Source: Oscheius tipulae (lineage: Eukaryota; Nematoda; Chromadorea; Rhabditida; Rhabditidae). From it: 64,000 nucleotides of DNA. The position numbers and the translations under genes were made by a program. This document shows positions 1 through 11,925 of the stretch, piece after piece; the first letter of the stretch is position 1; each line of letters starts with the position of its first letter. The notes beneath the pieces were generated by a model. The model was given only the letters and a program-made list of their open reading frames with translations, searched no databases and had not been told where the DNA came from. The stretch is from contig JASJZH010000004.1 in the NCBI GenBank assembly GCA_037178975.1, positions 10,540,001 to 10,604,000 on the forward strand, in the 5' to 3' direction.

Positions 1-733
1 TCAGCCTGTCAAAAACTGTCAAGGATAATATTTGACAAAGTCTTTATCGAGTACAAGCTTAGCTGATGTCCCGTGGAGGCTCGAGTCACATCACTGTGCT
101 CTTCCAGTCGAGCTACCATGACATTGACAACGTTCTCCCGAAGACACACCTCCAGAACCGACTTGGGTTGGCTTGACTTGCCCACAGTTGTCACTAATCT
201 AGTTGTAAATCTCGCTACTACTAAAGCGCAGCGGTGCCTGTCCGTAGGATATTTTCCACTCTCATGCTATTCGAACTATATTTTGAACTTCTGGTCAAAT
301 CTAGAGGACAAAATGTATTTCGATAAGAATAGTGATATTCAAATGTGAAGGCTATGAATCATAGGGAAGCCGTTTATTGCACTTAGCAGTCACTGTTCAC
401 TTCTTACCCCATTGTCTGCAATATTTCTCTCTCTCTCTCTCTCTCAGTTTCTCAATCTCTGTATCTCTGTCGCTCTGTTTCTCTGTTTGTTTGTCTCTCT
501 GTCTTCTCTCATTAAACAAAACGATTCCAAACTCTCACCGGAACTTTATGAAGCATCGGCTCTATCGAAGGGCCTTCTCCTTTCTCTCCATCGATGTCCG
601 CTAATAGTGGAACTTTGGACATCTGAAGAGTACAATGGTAGAAAGAATAACATCAAAAATAAGAAAAGAATGGTCAGTACCACTTATCAGGTTTAAAAAT
701 TAAATTTAGATCAGAAATTCATGAGATCAAGAA

Positions 734-1642
734 TCACGATTTGATATAGGGGTTATAGACGATTTCTCCAGAACTGGTCTCTCTCTTCAGGACTACATCC
801 AGTCGTCCTTTTTGGCAAGATGGTCCACAGAATTTCCCCTGACAGTCAGGACAATCGGAGTGGCAGCCATGACACATCGGGTCCAGACAGTCACAGAAGA
901 ACCAGCACTGACCATTGACTACCAGTCGACCTTCACTGTCGTGGAACACGGATTCAGGAGCTTCGGAAACTGAAAAAAGTATCTCTGTCTCTCTGACTCT
1001 CTCTACCTTTTTGTTTCTCTGTCTCTATGTCTTTCTATTTCACTATCTATCTGTCTCTCTGTCTCCCTATTTCTCTGTTTCTCCACCAACCTTTCTTCTG
1101 CCGCGCTCTCCTCATTCCCGATCCACCAGGCAGCATTTGCTCTCCCGGCGCAGAGAACTGTAAATTCTGAACAATCTTAGCCAACTTCTTCTCCTTCTCT
1201 GAAACAGATTTTCAAGAGGCAGAATCACAAGTTTTACCGAACATAGAGAGATCGGTTGCAGGAGGCATCGAGGAACTTTCAGTCGAATCAGTAAAGTAGA
1301 CTAAGTTCTCTTCAGGTGGGTCAAGTCGGTTGAAAGTGGTGTCAGTCTCGGACGAGGACTCCTAAAAATCGACATTGGGTATCTTCAACCTTCGAAATTT
1401 TGATTCTTCTCCCTTCCATGAGACTAGGAACACTCTTAACATCTTTTCAAGCGACTCCCCTAGAGTCATTGCATCCACTCAGGGCAAACAACTTTTGGAT
1501 AACAAGAGCCAGATTTTCTCACCATAGAGTACTCCAGATCGTTATACAATTCATTTCCTCGTTCCCCTTCTTCCTCGCCCATTACAACTTCAGGCGCTCC
1601 TGTCAAGCCAGCAATGAAGGAGAGCTGGTCGTTAGCAGACAT
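734..1642 (-). CDS. arle-14: ARL14EP-domain protein (ARLE-14-like)
   Basis: Four exons read on the minus strand keep phase throughout: 1642-1523, 1361-1238, 1198-1091 and 969-734, giving 195 residues. The N-terminal half is acidic and serine-rich and probably disordered. The C-terminal 70 residues hold a dense cysteine cluster (CDCLDPMCHGCHSDCPDC, then KFCGPSC) followed by an NPY tail, which matches the zinc-binding C-terminal domain of ARL14EP/ARF7EP proteins. In C. elegans the family member ARLE-14 is a partner of the H3K9 methyltransferase MET-2, so a nuclear heterochromatin role is inferred. A splice acceptor (ctgttcag) lies 6 nt before the ATG, which fits trans-splicing of a spliced leader. 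The domain call is from memory of the family; the gene name is tentative. Confidence 0.68.
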
Positions 1643-1802
1643 GGTGTCCTGAACAGAGAAATATATATAAATCGTCTAGCAAAATGATAGAATATAAGAT
1701 GGAAAATATCCATGGGTTTACAGAGCGGGTTAGGAAAGAGTGTTACGGTGAAATGTTTGTTACATAAGGCATGATAATGATTCTCAGCATCAGAAGAAAA
1801 TA

Positions 1803-2673
1803 TTAAAGCTCGGAAATTTGGTTTGGACAGAGCGGATTCATCACGTCTTGGTCATTTGGATAGGTACACGGGGAGTCCTTAAAAATCTTAAAGTATTCAA
1901 ATGGAAACATACATGGTCGTTTGGACGAGACTTCTTGACAAGTTCTCTATTCTTTCTCGCGCTTCTTTTGATCGATTTCGCTGATCCCAAACTGCAGGCA
2001 ATGAAGCTTCTGTCTATCACGTCAGAATCTGAAAGAAAATTTTGAGAGGCAGAGTGACAGAGAGAATATTCCACTCACAGTTATTAAAAGGCGCTCCACA
2101 AGCTTGTCATGAGCATTTCCAGGGTCATCACCCACCGTACTCGAGCAGGATCCTGTAGAAAGCATTCGTTTACTACCTAAAAATTGAACTTTAAGGGATA
2201 GGAAAAGGACGCTTACATCAATCGAAGTCGTCTTGTTCAACATCTTGCATGCAGCGAGTGCATAGATGCAGCATACCTTCCTTCTTGATCATCGAGAAGG
2301 CGAATCGGTAGAGTTGGTTTGTGTTTGGGATTCTTAACGATACTCCCACCTTGTCTCTGTTTCTCACCTGTACCCGTATGTCGGATAAAGCCCTTGTTTT
2401 GTTGCTTGCACGACAGCTTCATACAGACCAGTACCCACACTTGAAGAGGTAGAGACAACTGCCTGGGCTTCATCTTCTATCTTGGCAATTATTAGAGCTA
2501 GAGGTGAGGTCTGCAACGCTGTTTCTTACAAACTATAGTTTTTAAGTCTCTCTGTCTCTCTCTGAGGTGGTCACCGAAAACTACTCATCTGAAAGACTCA
2601 CCTCCTCATTCATTCCACGGAAGGACAACCCTTCGAAACTCGGCAGGCAGATCCAGTCCTGACCTTCAAAGAT
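1803..2673 (-). CDS. unrecognised multi-exon gene, exon set unresolved
   Basis: Several minus-strand blocks look coding and are bounded by splice motifs. They are 2673-2602 (24 codons ending FRGMNEE), 2510-2368 (containing LALIIAKIEDEAQAVV), about 2349-2250 (a stretch with IPNTNQLYRFAFSMIKK in one frame), a short block near 2155, 2028-1913 (basic, SIKRSARKNRELVKKSR) and about 1888-1803 (ending QISEL then stop). I could not join all of them in one phase: a TGA at 2220-2218 interrupts one plausible path. The 5' end probably lies above 2673. It ends about 160 bp before the ARL14EP-like start, in the same direction. No family recognised. Confidence 0.4.
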
Positions 2674-2879
2674 CTGTAGAGAACGGTATGTTTTTCTTCG
2701 AATCCATAGAAATATGCCAGACGACGAGGGAAATGGGCGCAAAACCTATAGATACGTGGGTCTCCCACACTGAGTATCCAAGTTTGAACTGGAGCCAGCT
2801 GCCCAAACAAGGAAATCCCAGCGTGTGTTGCGGGGAAGTGGGGGAACAGCGATGTTCTAGAGAGATATGAATTTAGGAG

Positions 2880-5550
2880 GGGAACGCGAGGAGATTAAAT
2901 CGACTGATTTCCATTGTACGGGGCAAGTAAATTAGCCACATTGCGAGTTGAAAATCGAATGGAGCAGGGAAAGGGAAAGCGGCGAGCCGGATCGTGGTGG
3001 GACCCGCCGTTATCGGAGTGCCAGTGGTTTTTGAATCTCTTCCAGATTTTCAATAGAACTGTTTGTCCAAATTGATCATGAGAGACCATACGAAGCAACT
3101 ATTCAACTTTTCTCAAAATAGATCAGAGTATTTATGATATTGGTCAGCTTTTAAATCAGGAAGGTCCAGCCTCTAGATCGAAACGCGAGTATTATAAGTT
3201 TCAGTGGAATGGTCCTCTCGTTAGGCGACCACTCGAATACATCATGACAAGATGTTATAATCGTCCCTGGGTTCTGAGTGGGATCGAGCATTTTCAAGAC
3301 TCCCCGGAGAATGCAAATTCATTGGCGGAAGATTAAAAATTTGCTGGCTTGATTTCAATGTACGCAGATAAAGCCTGACAATAAATAGCTGTACATATCT
3401 TAAAGCGAGCGTATCTCATTACCCCGTTTGAATCGGTGCGCAAATTTTGAATTGCTGAAGTGTCAAAGAACCGACGATTCCGACCCAACTAATAATGGAA
3501 AATGTTTTCTGGAGATTTTCCCTAGTGCTTCAGGACAAGACAATAAGGTTTTATTCACGCGGGAGTCGAAACCGACAAGTTTTTTTTTTGTTGTCGGAGC
3601 TCTATATAACCCACTGCACTACGCGGGCGAGTTTGCTTTTTTTTCGCAGAGCATACATGAACATAGATAATGACACAGCGATAGAGGCTCGCATTAAAGT
3701 CTTGGGAAAGAGAGGGAGAGATTCCGGTGATACCGAGCATCAAAACTCAACCAGACGATCCAAAGACCCACCTAGTGCGAATTTCTCAGACGTTCTCGAA
3801 AAAAGAGGCTCGTACCACATCTTCGCTCACTTCCAATTCTTCACCTATCTGCTCTCGTGGCAATCTGTAGGCGGCAAAAACAAGGATGTTTCTGTATTGA
3901 TCATGGTCAAATACCCCGGCGACTGCTTCAGATTTGACTACGCTCATGATCAGATGAAAACAATCATGGTCCAGTAACTGAACTGAAAATGCTGTTCTTT
4001 CGCAAATATAAAACGTGTACCTTAAAATGCTCGTTGATGAAGGTGAAGTAGGAGAAATGTGGATCTGGGATCTCAACGGTACTGTCGGCTATAGTTGCTA
4101 TGGGCTTGCTAGTGAAATAGACATGCTCCGGGAGGATAAGTTCGTGGCATTAAAGCGTCGAAGTACTACGCAGGGCTTCTTTTCCTTAAAAAATGATTTA
4201 GAATAAAAAATAGGGGACAGAGAGAAACTTACCGCGCAGACTCCTATATTTATCTGAACATGGCGGACGTACACAGTAAGCCTGAAAACGTTGCAAGTTC
4301 AAGAAAGCTTTCTAAGTTTCTAACCAAAAATTCATTGAGGTCTACATTCTTCTGGTTACCGAAATTCGAAAAATTCGAATATCAGAAGCATTATTGGCGT
4401 AAAACTAATCCTGAGCACTCGTGGAATAAGATTGAAAGGAGAAAAAATACTGTTGTATCGTCTGCCAGTGTTACGCTGGCGAACGCTGAGAGCACAAGAA
4501 GAGCGTGTATTACCAGAGACGAACCCGATTCGGATCGGGCCGTTGGTGGAGACTATTTACCAGGTTTCGATAATGAATCAGACAGATCGTAAACTTTTTC
4601 TGTCTCTCTGTCTCACTGTCTCTCAGTCCTTCTGTCGTTCTGTCTCTCAGTATCTTGCCTTAATGTTTGTCAAAGTGATTTCATCACAACTTAGTGACGT
4701 GTGTTCCTGGAGAGAGTTCTCTCTAGCTGCTGCTTATTGAGCGCGAGTGCATTCCAGAACACGCTATCCCGGCCGTTCCCTTTCATATATTCTAATCATG
4801 TTTCTATTTTTGCTTCTCCATAAGATTCCAATAAGTCGACAAACTCGTAGCCAGCACGTTTAGGTACACATTTCCCAAATACAAGCTTCCTTCCCGCGTC
4901 AAAGTTATGTCGAACTAATCTTCGTCTCCGAACTCCTCACCAGCGAAGTAGACTTTTTCATGCTCCCATGCGACTCGGGGAGAACGTTTTTTTTTGAGAG
5001 CACCCACAATAAAATCCAATTTTCCTCACTTTCGTTCTCCCAGCCCCACTTCGCTCTGTCACTTGCACCCGTATTAACTCAGCTGCATAGTTTTTGGAGA
5101 TCATATGATGCAAAGCATTACTTTATGTCCACTGTTCTACGGTTGTAAGAGTCTGTCCCGACTAATGCAATTGTTCGAAATGTGCGGAGCGGGACACCCG
5201 TACGGCGCCAACTAATGTAGTAATACTGCTGAATGGTGGCGGTCATTTGGGATTGGGGAAACAGACATCGGTTTCACGTATTTTCCACTTATAAAGTTCT
5301 CGTACCACCTGGTTGTGACTGATAGTATTGTTCAGCCGTCTAGTCTATCTGCTACATTCGGCATCCTGTCTTCTTCCCATCTCTTATTCGACTTTGATCC
5401 GAAACTATAGCCCCAGTTTTTCTTCGCTTTTCTCATATTCTATTCCAAGATATCTATTTCATTTCTTGTTACGTTCCTATTCTCTCTCTCTTCTCTCTGA
5501 GTTAAGGAAAACATGTTGACTGAGACTTACTAACAGGGAATTCTGTAAAG
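2880..5550. other. no confident gene
   Basis: Scattered open frames occur here, for example plus 4260-4592, a 110-residue basic frame without recognisable domains, and a minus-strand frame at 3786-4076 that has splice-like motifs near 3998-4020. None shows a chain of phase-compatible exons or a known motif. I therefore leave the stretch unassigned; it may contain fragments of a minus-strand gene. Confidence 0.4.
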
Positions 5551-5553
5551 TTA

Positions 5554-5904
5554 CTAGAGTATGAGATGGCATTGATCTGAACGCTCTGCAAATTTTGAAC
5601 GGTTGCTACGCTGACGCCGAAGAGTCATTTTCGACAGAGTACACACTACTGCTGAAGTCATCTTAGCCAGTTTTGGAATGTAATGCCCCGCGACCTGGCC
5701 CCTCAGAATGCCTCCGCAACGGTCGGCGTCGCAAGACCCCGCAGGAGCTTGACTCACAGAGCTCTCCAAGGATTTCTGCCGTTGACTCGAATAGAAGCTT
5801 ACCTTTACTAATTGCAATGGTTCCAGCAAACTTCTGATAAGGCAGAGGTTTGCCAAGCTGTACTCTAATTTCCAATAGTTTCCATTTGACCTCTCACCTT
5901 CCAA
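5554..5904 (-). other. possible small minus-strand coding block
   Basis: A minus-strand frame of 116 residues could be one exon. Alternatively it is two exons split by a GT...AG intron (donor about 5803, acceptor about 5781), joining a block with PLPYQKFAGTIAISK to a basic C-terminus. There is no signal peptide and no known motif, and the start is uncertain. It lies just before the transposon cluster and could equally be non-coding. Confidence 0.25.
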
Positions 5905-5980
5905 GTTCCTACAACTTCTGACCTAAGTCGTAACCATGGTTCCTATCCATTTGTACTCACCATATATGTATATATATATG

Positions 5981-6657
5981 TTGCAGTTCAAAGTGTTTTT
6001 CAGTTCACACTGTTTCAACACTTTGAACTAGTTCAAAGTGTTCTATTTCAGTTCAAAGTGTTTTACGGCAGTTCAAACTGTTTCGAACTAGTTCAAAGTG
6101 TTTTTATTTCTTTTTAGTCATTTGTGGTGCGTTTTTATCAGATTTTTTGGATATTTTTACCTTTTTATTTTCTTTTCATCAATCAAATCATAAAATTCTC
6201 AGCATTTTGACACCAAAACGACTTGAAAAGTTCCCATTAGGCAATTCTGGAGCTCCAATATCCCATTTCCTTCACGTTTTTGACGTTTTTCTGATTTGTT
6301 CGCCCTATTCGCTCATTTTTAGTTTTTCTTTTTCAAAACGAGCAAATGGTACGAGCGACGAATCACAAAAGACGTCAAGAATGTAATAAAAATGGGATGT
6401 TGGAGCTTCTAAAGGGGGTTTCGTCAAGTCGTTCTAGTGTCAAAATGCTGATAATTTTACGATTAGTACGATGGAAACAAAACAAAAACGAAAAACATCC
6501 TCAAAAACGCTTTACAAATAAGAAGAAAGGTAATAAAAACACTTTGAACTAGTTCAAAACAGTTCAAAACCGTAAAACACTTCGAACTGAAATAGAACAG
6601 TTTGAACTAGTTCAAAGTGTTGGAACAGTTTGAACTGAAAAACACTTTGAACTGCAA
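5981..6657. mobile_element. palindromic MITE with about 120-bp terminal inverted repeats
   Basis: The 677-bp element begins TTGCAGTTCAAAGTG and ends with the reverse complement CACTTTGAACTGCAA. Roughly 120 bp at each end pair with each other and are built of short repeats containing GAACTAGTTC and AAAGTGTT. The middle (6110-6535) is AT-rich and has no convincing gene. Both ends abut TATATAT runs, which suggests a TA-rich target. Its outer TTGCAGTTCA is shared with the larger foldback element that starts 9 bp away, so it may be moved by the same enzyme. Confidence 0.75.
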
Positions 6658-7093
6658 TATATATGTTGCAGTTCATATTGAACGGCCGTTTATATTGAAC
6701 GGAACTAGTTCATACTGAACGTTCAATATAAACTAGTTCATATTGAACGGAACTAGTTCGTATTGAACGTTCAATATAAACTAGTTTATATTGAACGGAA
6801 CTAGTTTGTATTGAACGTTCAATTTGAACTAGTTCATATTGAACAGTTTCACTGGATTTTGCGATTTTTTCTTTATTTTTAGCCATTTTCTATCTAAAAA
6901 CATTTTTTCTGATGTCAAGACATGAAATAACCTCTTTGAACGTAGAAAAATTTTAAAAATCGAAGCAGCTAAGCGAGCGCGTGCGTTTTATTAGTGTTTT
7001 TTTCTCACATTTCCCCGTTTTCTCCCTGTTATCCTTTCATTGTTATTTTCTCCATAGTTTCTATTTGACAAAATAAAAAGCCGTGTTTCAGCG

Positions 7094-8874
7094 ATGGGCT
7101 CGCAAATTACGCCTCAAGAGCAGCTGAAACTCGAGCATAAGAGACGATTTATCGCTAAACTGGAAGACTATATAAGCCAGAGGAAAGATACTCAAATCAA
7201 GCCCGTTGAAAATTACGAGAAGATCCTTGGAGCCGTTCAGCAGCGTCAAGAAGGGGAGAAATTCCTTAACGATCAGGTCAGGAGAAACTACGCTACAAGG
7301 TTAGTCATTTTTGTAATCTGCAGCTTTTTCTAGGTTCGAGACTAGCATCATAAATGGAAAAACGGAACTTCTACACAATGGACAGATCGTGTTGACGCCG
7401 ACACGAGCTTTTGAACTTCTCTACGTCGCCCATTTGACTGGTGGATGCTGTGGGCGCGATCTGATGTGGCCGAAAGTGAAAGAATTCTATGGAATAACAC
7501 AGTTAGCTTTTCTATCACTCGAAAACTGGAATAATTCAGGAAGCTCGTAACCGAATTCATCTCCTGCTGCTCTATTTGCCCCCTAAAAAAAGGAAAATCG
7601 AGGAAAGGAATCGTTGTCAAGCCTTTGCTGAGCAGCCGAAGAAATCAGCGTTGCCAGGCGAGTATTTTTTTCATTACAAATAACATTCATCGTATTTAGC
7701 TCGACCTCATAGACATGCAGTCGAAGCCAGACGGAGAGTGGAAGTTCATCGCCGTTTACCAAGACCATCTTACCAAATATGTCATACTGAGAGCGCTAAA
7801 GACAAAAACGGCTTCCGAAGTAGCTGCACAGGTCAGCACAATCTTTGCTCTTTTCGGTAAGGATTTTTTCTATTTTAATAAAAATATTAAAATTAGGACC
7901 CCCTGAAATACTGCAAACAGATAATGGGCGGGAATTTGCAAATAGCACCCTGGAATCACTCATTGCCTTGTGGCCAGGATGCAGGATCATACACGGAAAG
8001 CCCCGCCACAGCCAATCCCAAGGCTCCGTCGAACGATGCAACCGTGATGTGGAGGACATAATGTTTGCTGAAATGCTGCGACGACAAACTCCTCACTGGG
8101 CTCAACTGTTGGACTACGTTCAGTTCGTAAAAAACACTAGATATCATCGAGGAATCGGGAGGACACCGTATAAAGCTATGTTTGGTTAGTTTTCTTTTTT
8201 CTCCTACATTTCAAATCGTCAGGGTATGATTATAGACTCACAAACGACACTCTGAGCACAGCCCATGATCAGGAGGTTCCAATCGACGATAAGCTAGAAG
8301 ACTTTCCTCAAATCGAATCCATTGAAGAAGCTACAGCTGACGAGAAAGAAGAATACGTTGAAGACGAGTACGTTGAAGAAGAGGAAGAAGCCGAGAAATT
8401 TTGGATCGACCAGCAGAGAGCAATTGAAAAGGAGAGGGAAGAAGCCAGCCAATCGCTCGAACGACAAGCCGAAAAAATGCTTCGAGCATCAAGTACGCAG
8501 TCAGTTTCAATTTCAGCGCGTATAAAAAAAGATTTGCTTAAGATTTGGTACCGTAGATGTTGGAGTTAGCGTATTGGTGGCGATCCTCGACGTAGATCGA
8601 CCCAAAATAGGAGCTCGAAATCTAATGGCAGTTGTTCTCGAGCAGAAGGATGGATTCTATCGGTAACTCTTGAAATTATGGCGGATTTAGTAATTATTTC
8701 AGGCTAGGTACGTCCAAGGGACGTCTCACACAATGGTACGCCAGGAATCAACTAGATCCACTTCAAGAATCGTTCCTTACTGCTTCAGACGTGCCCGACA
8801 TCGAACTGCAGTCGTTCCGATCAACGTATTCTTCTTTCTCGTCAGCTGTAGCTTCTTCAATGGATTCGATTTGA
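7094..8874 (+). CDS. DDE integrase-type transposase (Ginger/KRBA2-SCAND3-like)
   Basis: Eight exons stay in phase: 7094-7299, 7334-7501, 7540-7657, 7700-7856, 7897-8184, 8223-8492, 8557-8662 and 8703-8874, giving 494 residues. Exons 2-3 hold an integrase zinc-binding region (AHLTGGCCG, then CCSIC). The catalytic core shows LDLIDMQ, QTDNGREF and SQGSVERCN, supplying D, D and E. A DVGVSVLVAILDVDRPK block follows, and RNQLDPLQ ends the recognisable similarity to KRBA2-like domesticated integrases. Intron 3 (7658-7699) has a GC donor. The last 18 codons come from the opposite arm of the foldback, so the native C-terminus has been replaced. The role would be cut-and-paste transposition in the nucleus. 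Confidence 0.78.
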
Positions 8875-8992
8875 GGAAAGTCTTCTAGCTTATCGTCGAT
8901 TGGAACCTCCTGATCATGGGCTGTGCTCAGAGTGTCGTTTGTGAGTCTATAATCATACCCTGACGATTTGAAATGTAGGAGAAAAAAGAAAA

Positions 8993-10088
8993 CTAACCAA
9001 ACATAGCTTTATACGGTGTCCTCCCGATTCCTCGATGATATCTAGTGTTTTTTACGAACTGAACGTAGTCCAACAGTTGAGCCCAGTGAGGAGTTTGTCG
9101 TCGCAGCATTTCAGCAAACATTATGTCCTCCACATCACGGTTGCATCGTTCGACGGAGCCTTGGGATTGGCTGTGGCGGGGCTTTCCGTGTATGATCCTG
9201 CATCCTGGCCACAAGGCAATGAGTGATTCCAGGGTGCTATTTGCAAATTCCCGCCCATTATCTGTTTGCAGTATTTCAGGGGGTCCTAATTTTAATATTT
9301 TTATTAAAATAGAAAAAATCCTTACCGAAAAGAGCAAAGATTGTGCTGACCTGTGCAGCTACTTCGGAAGCCGTTTTTGTCTTTAGCGCTCTCAGTATGA
9401 CATATTTGGTAAGATGGTCTTGGTAAACGGCGATGAACTTCCACTCTCCGTCTGGCTTCGACTGCATGTCTATGAGGTCGAGCTAAATACGATGAATGTT
9501 ATTTGTAATGAAAAAAATACTCGCCTGGCAACGCTGATTTCTTCGGCTGCTCAGCAAAGGCTTGACAACGATTCCTTTCCTCGATTTTCCTTTTTTTAGG
9601 GGGCAAATAGAGCAGCAGGAGATGAATTCGGTTACGAGCTTCCTGAATTATTCCAGTTTTCGAGTGATAGAAAAGCTAACTGTGTTATTCCATAGAATTC
9701 TTTCACTTTCGGCCACATCAGATCGCGCCCACAGCATCCACCAGTCAAATGGGCGACGTAGAGAAGTTCAAAAGCTCGTGTCGGCGTCAACACGATCTGT
9801 CCATTGTGTAGAAGTTCCGTTTTTCCATTTATGATGCTAGTCTCGAACCTAGAAAAAGCTGCAGATTACAAAAATGACTAACCTTGTAGCGTAGTTTCTC
9901 CTGACCTGATCGTTAAGGAATTTCTCCCCTTCTTGACGCTGCTGAACGGCTCCAAGGATCTTCTCGTAATTTTCAACGGGCTTGATTTGAGTATCTTTCC
10001 TCTGGCTTATATAGTCTTCCAGTTTAGCGATAAATCGTCTCTTATGCTCGAGTTTCAGCTGCTCTTGAGGCGTAATTTGCGAGCCCAT
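8993..10088 (-). pseudogene. inverted, truncated copy of the integrase gene
   Basis: This is the mirror image of exons 1-5 of the plus-strand integrase (10088-9883, 9848-9681, 9642-9525, 9482-9326 and 9285-8998). It includes the zinc-binding region and the full D, D, E core. Exon 6 begins at 8959 and is cut near 8821, where the arm ends. Beyond that the minus strand runs antisense through the spacer, so the last three exons are missing. The reading frame of the retained exons is intact, so the copy is recent or the assembly is palindromic. Confidence 0.75.
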
Positions 10089-10521
10089 CGCTGAAACACG
10101 GCTTTTTATTTTGTCAAATAGAAACTATGGAGAAAATAACAATGAAAGGATAACAGGGAGAAAACGGGGAAATGTGAGAAAAAAACACTAATAAAACGCA
10201 CGCGCTCGCTTAGCTGCTTCGATTTTTAAAATTTTTCTACGTTCAAAGAGGTTATTTCATGTCTTGACATCAGAAAAAATGTTTTTAGATAGAAAATGGC
10301 TAAAAATAAAGAAAAAATCGCAAAATCCAGTGAAACTGTTCAATATGAACTAGTTCAAATTGAACGTTCAATACAAACTAGTTCCGTTCAATATAAACTA
10401 GTTTATATTGAACGTTCAATACGAACTAGTTCCGTTCAATATGAACTAGTTTATATTGAACGTTCAATATGAACTAGTTCCGTTCAATATAAACGGCCGT
10501 TCAATATGAACTGCAACATAT

Positions 10522-11925
10522 ATATATATATATATATATCTAGTCCCCACCCTCCACCAGTTCATCCTCCATCCTTCTAAGAACCACTCACTATTTCCAG
10601 TCTCCATTTCCTGCTTACGCTCTGACCAAAACATCCTAATAATGCGTCTTATAACGAGTTTTTTTATTTTGGTCCAAGCCACAGATTTTAAGATATCCCC
10701 AGTTTTGACAAGATTTCATTAATCAAAGCTATACTATTCACCCTAGTCCTAATCATTCCTCTAGTCATGGCCCCATAAAATTAACACCAAGAGTATACAC
10801 ATCCCTCACTTGCAAGCGTGACTTCGATGAGGAGGAGGCTACGAAAAACAAACCCTCGTCATTTTTTTCTTGGTGGTCATCTTTAGCTAGTCTCTGTGGA
10901 CACTATTGTTTTTCTTCTCCCTCTCCATTTCGAACTTCCGTCTTCTCTCTATTGTACTTCCTAGTTATAGCCTTGTCTCCGTGTTGTCGGTGTTACATTT
11001 GGTCTCGTCTGGTTCCAGTTCCATTGTGGCTGTACTCTTTGTCAGTTACATTGGTGGACAGTAGCAGGAATTACTAACTGAACTTGTAGCTGTTTCACTA
11101 TTTTCCAATTAGACAGGGACGTGACACATTAAAGGTCTTACTGATCCAGTAATGTGTCTACAACTGTCCAACCATGAATTATGCCTGTCTGGGCACCTGT
11201 TTACTACTGCTAGCCCAATATTCTCTGAAAAATCGTATCGCAGAGCTCCGATTGAAACAAGGTATTTGCTTATGTAATGAAAGAAAAAGTGAACACTATT
11301 TCCAAGAGTCGTATGCAAAATTTACTATTTAATCACGAAGAAGAAAAGAAAAAAAGAGCTATCTCTCTCATTCATGCTACTTGTCTGCATCCGATTCACT
11401 TCTTACCCATTCCGATGGTTATAGGAAGGCGGCCAAACATGGTAAACTACGAGACGGATGACTGAGCTCATAAAGAGTCAAGAAGGTATTGGAGAGACTG
11501 GAGACTTCATCAAAGATAGTACTGGTACGGGGCACTTCTAACCATATTCCGAGCCTGATCTCCTTTGTTTCACCTTTCTGTGATTTTCCTATCTTTTCGA
11601 ACAGTCTGTGGAGACAGCGAACCACTTGATCATGCTAACAGAACAAAAAATGGTCCAACTCTTTCTGATCCATGCTCATTCCATCCCTTTTTTTTGCAAG
11701 ACTACCCTCCATTGTTGATCATTCTCTCTGCTCCCTATTCTCTCCCCCTCATCTCTCACCTCTGCCTAATTTCCGGTGACCACAAATGCGTTAATTTGAT
11801 CATCAGAAAGCAACCAGTTTCTGTCTCGTGGAGGAGGGTGCTTCCGGGCACCATTCTCTCTCTATGATTTCTGTCCATCCTGACATCATTCTCCCGCCTA
11901 AACTGTAAACTTCAGTCTCTTCAAA
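10522..11925. other. no confident gene
   Basis: A (TA)n run follows the foldback element. The rest holds only short shadow-like frames without splice chains or motifs. Nothing further is supported. Confidence 0.4.

Larger units (their letters stand above)
6666..10516. mobile_element. foldback transposon with 1.7-kb inverted arms and a Ginger/KRBA2-type integrase
   Basis: Sequence 6666-8361 is repeated in inverted orientation at 8821-10516. Coordinates in the two arms sum to 17182, and I saw one mismatch in the terminal 190 bp (near 6713). The arms enclose a single-copy spacer of about 459 bp. Each terminus has about 190 bp of sub-terminal repeats made from the palindromes GAACTAGTTC and GAACGTTC. 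The ends, TTGCAGTTCA, abut TATATAT runs. The left arm plus spacer carries an apparently complete integrase gene; the right arm carries a truncated inverted copy. A palindromic assembly error is possible and should be excluded. Confidence 0.8.

Noticed and set aside
377-696. Open frames rich in SLSLSLS over a CT tract
   Set aside because: They are translations of the simple CTCTCTGTC repeat, with no splice support.
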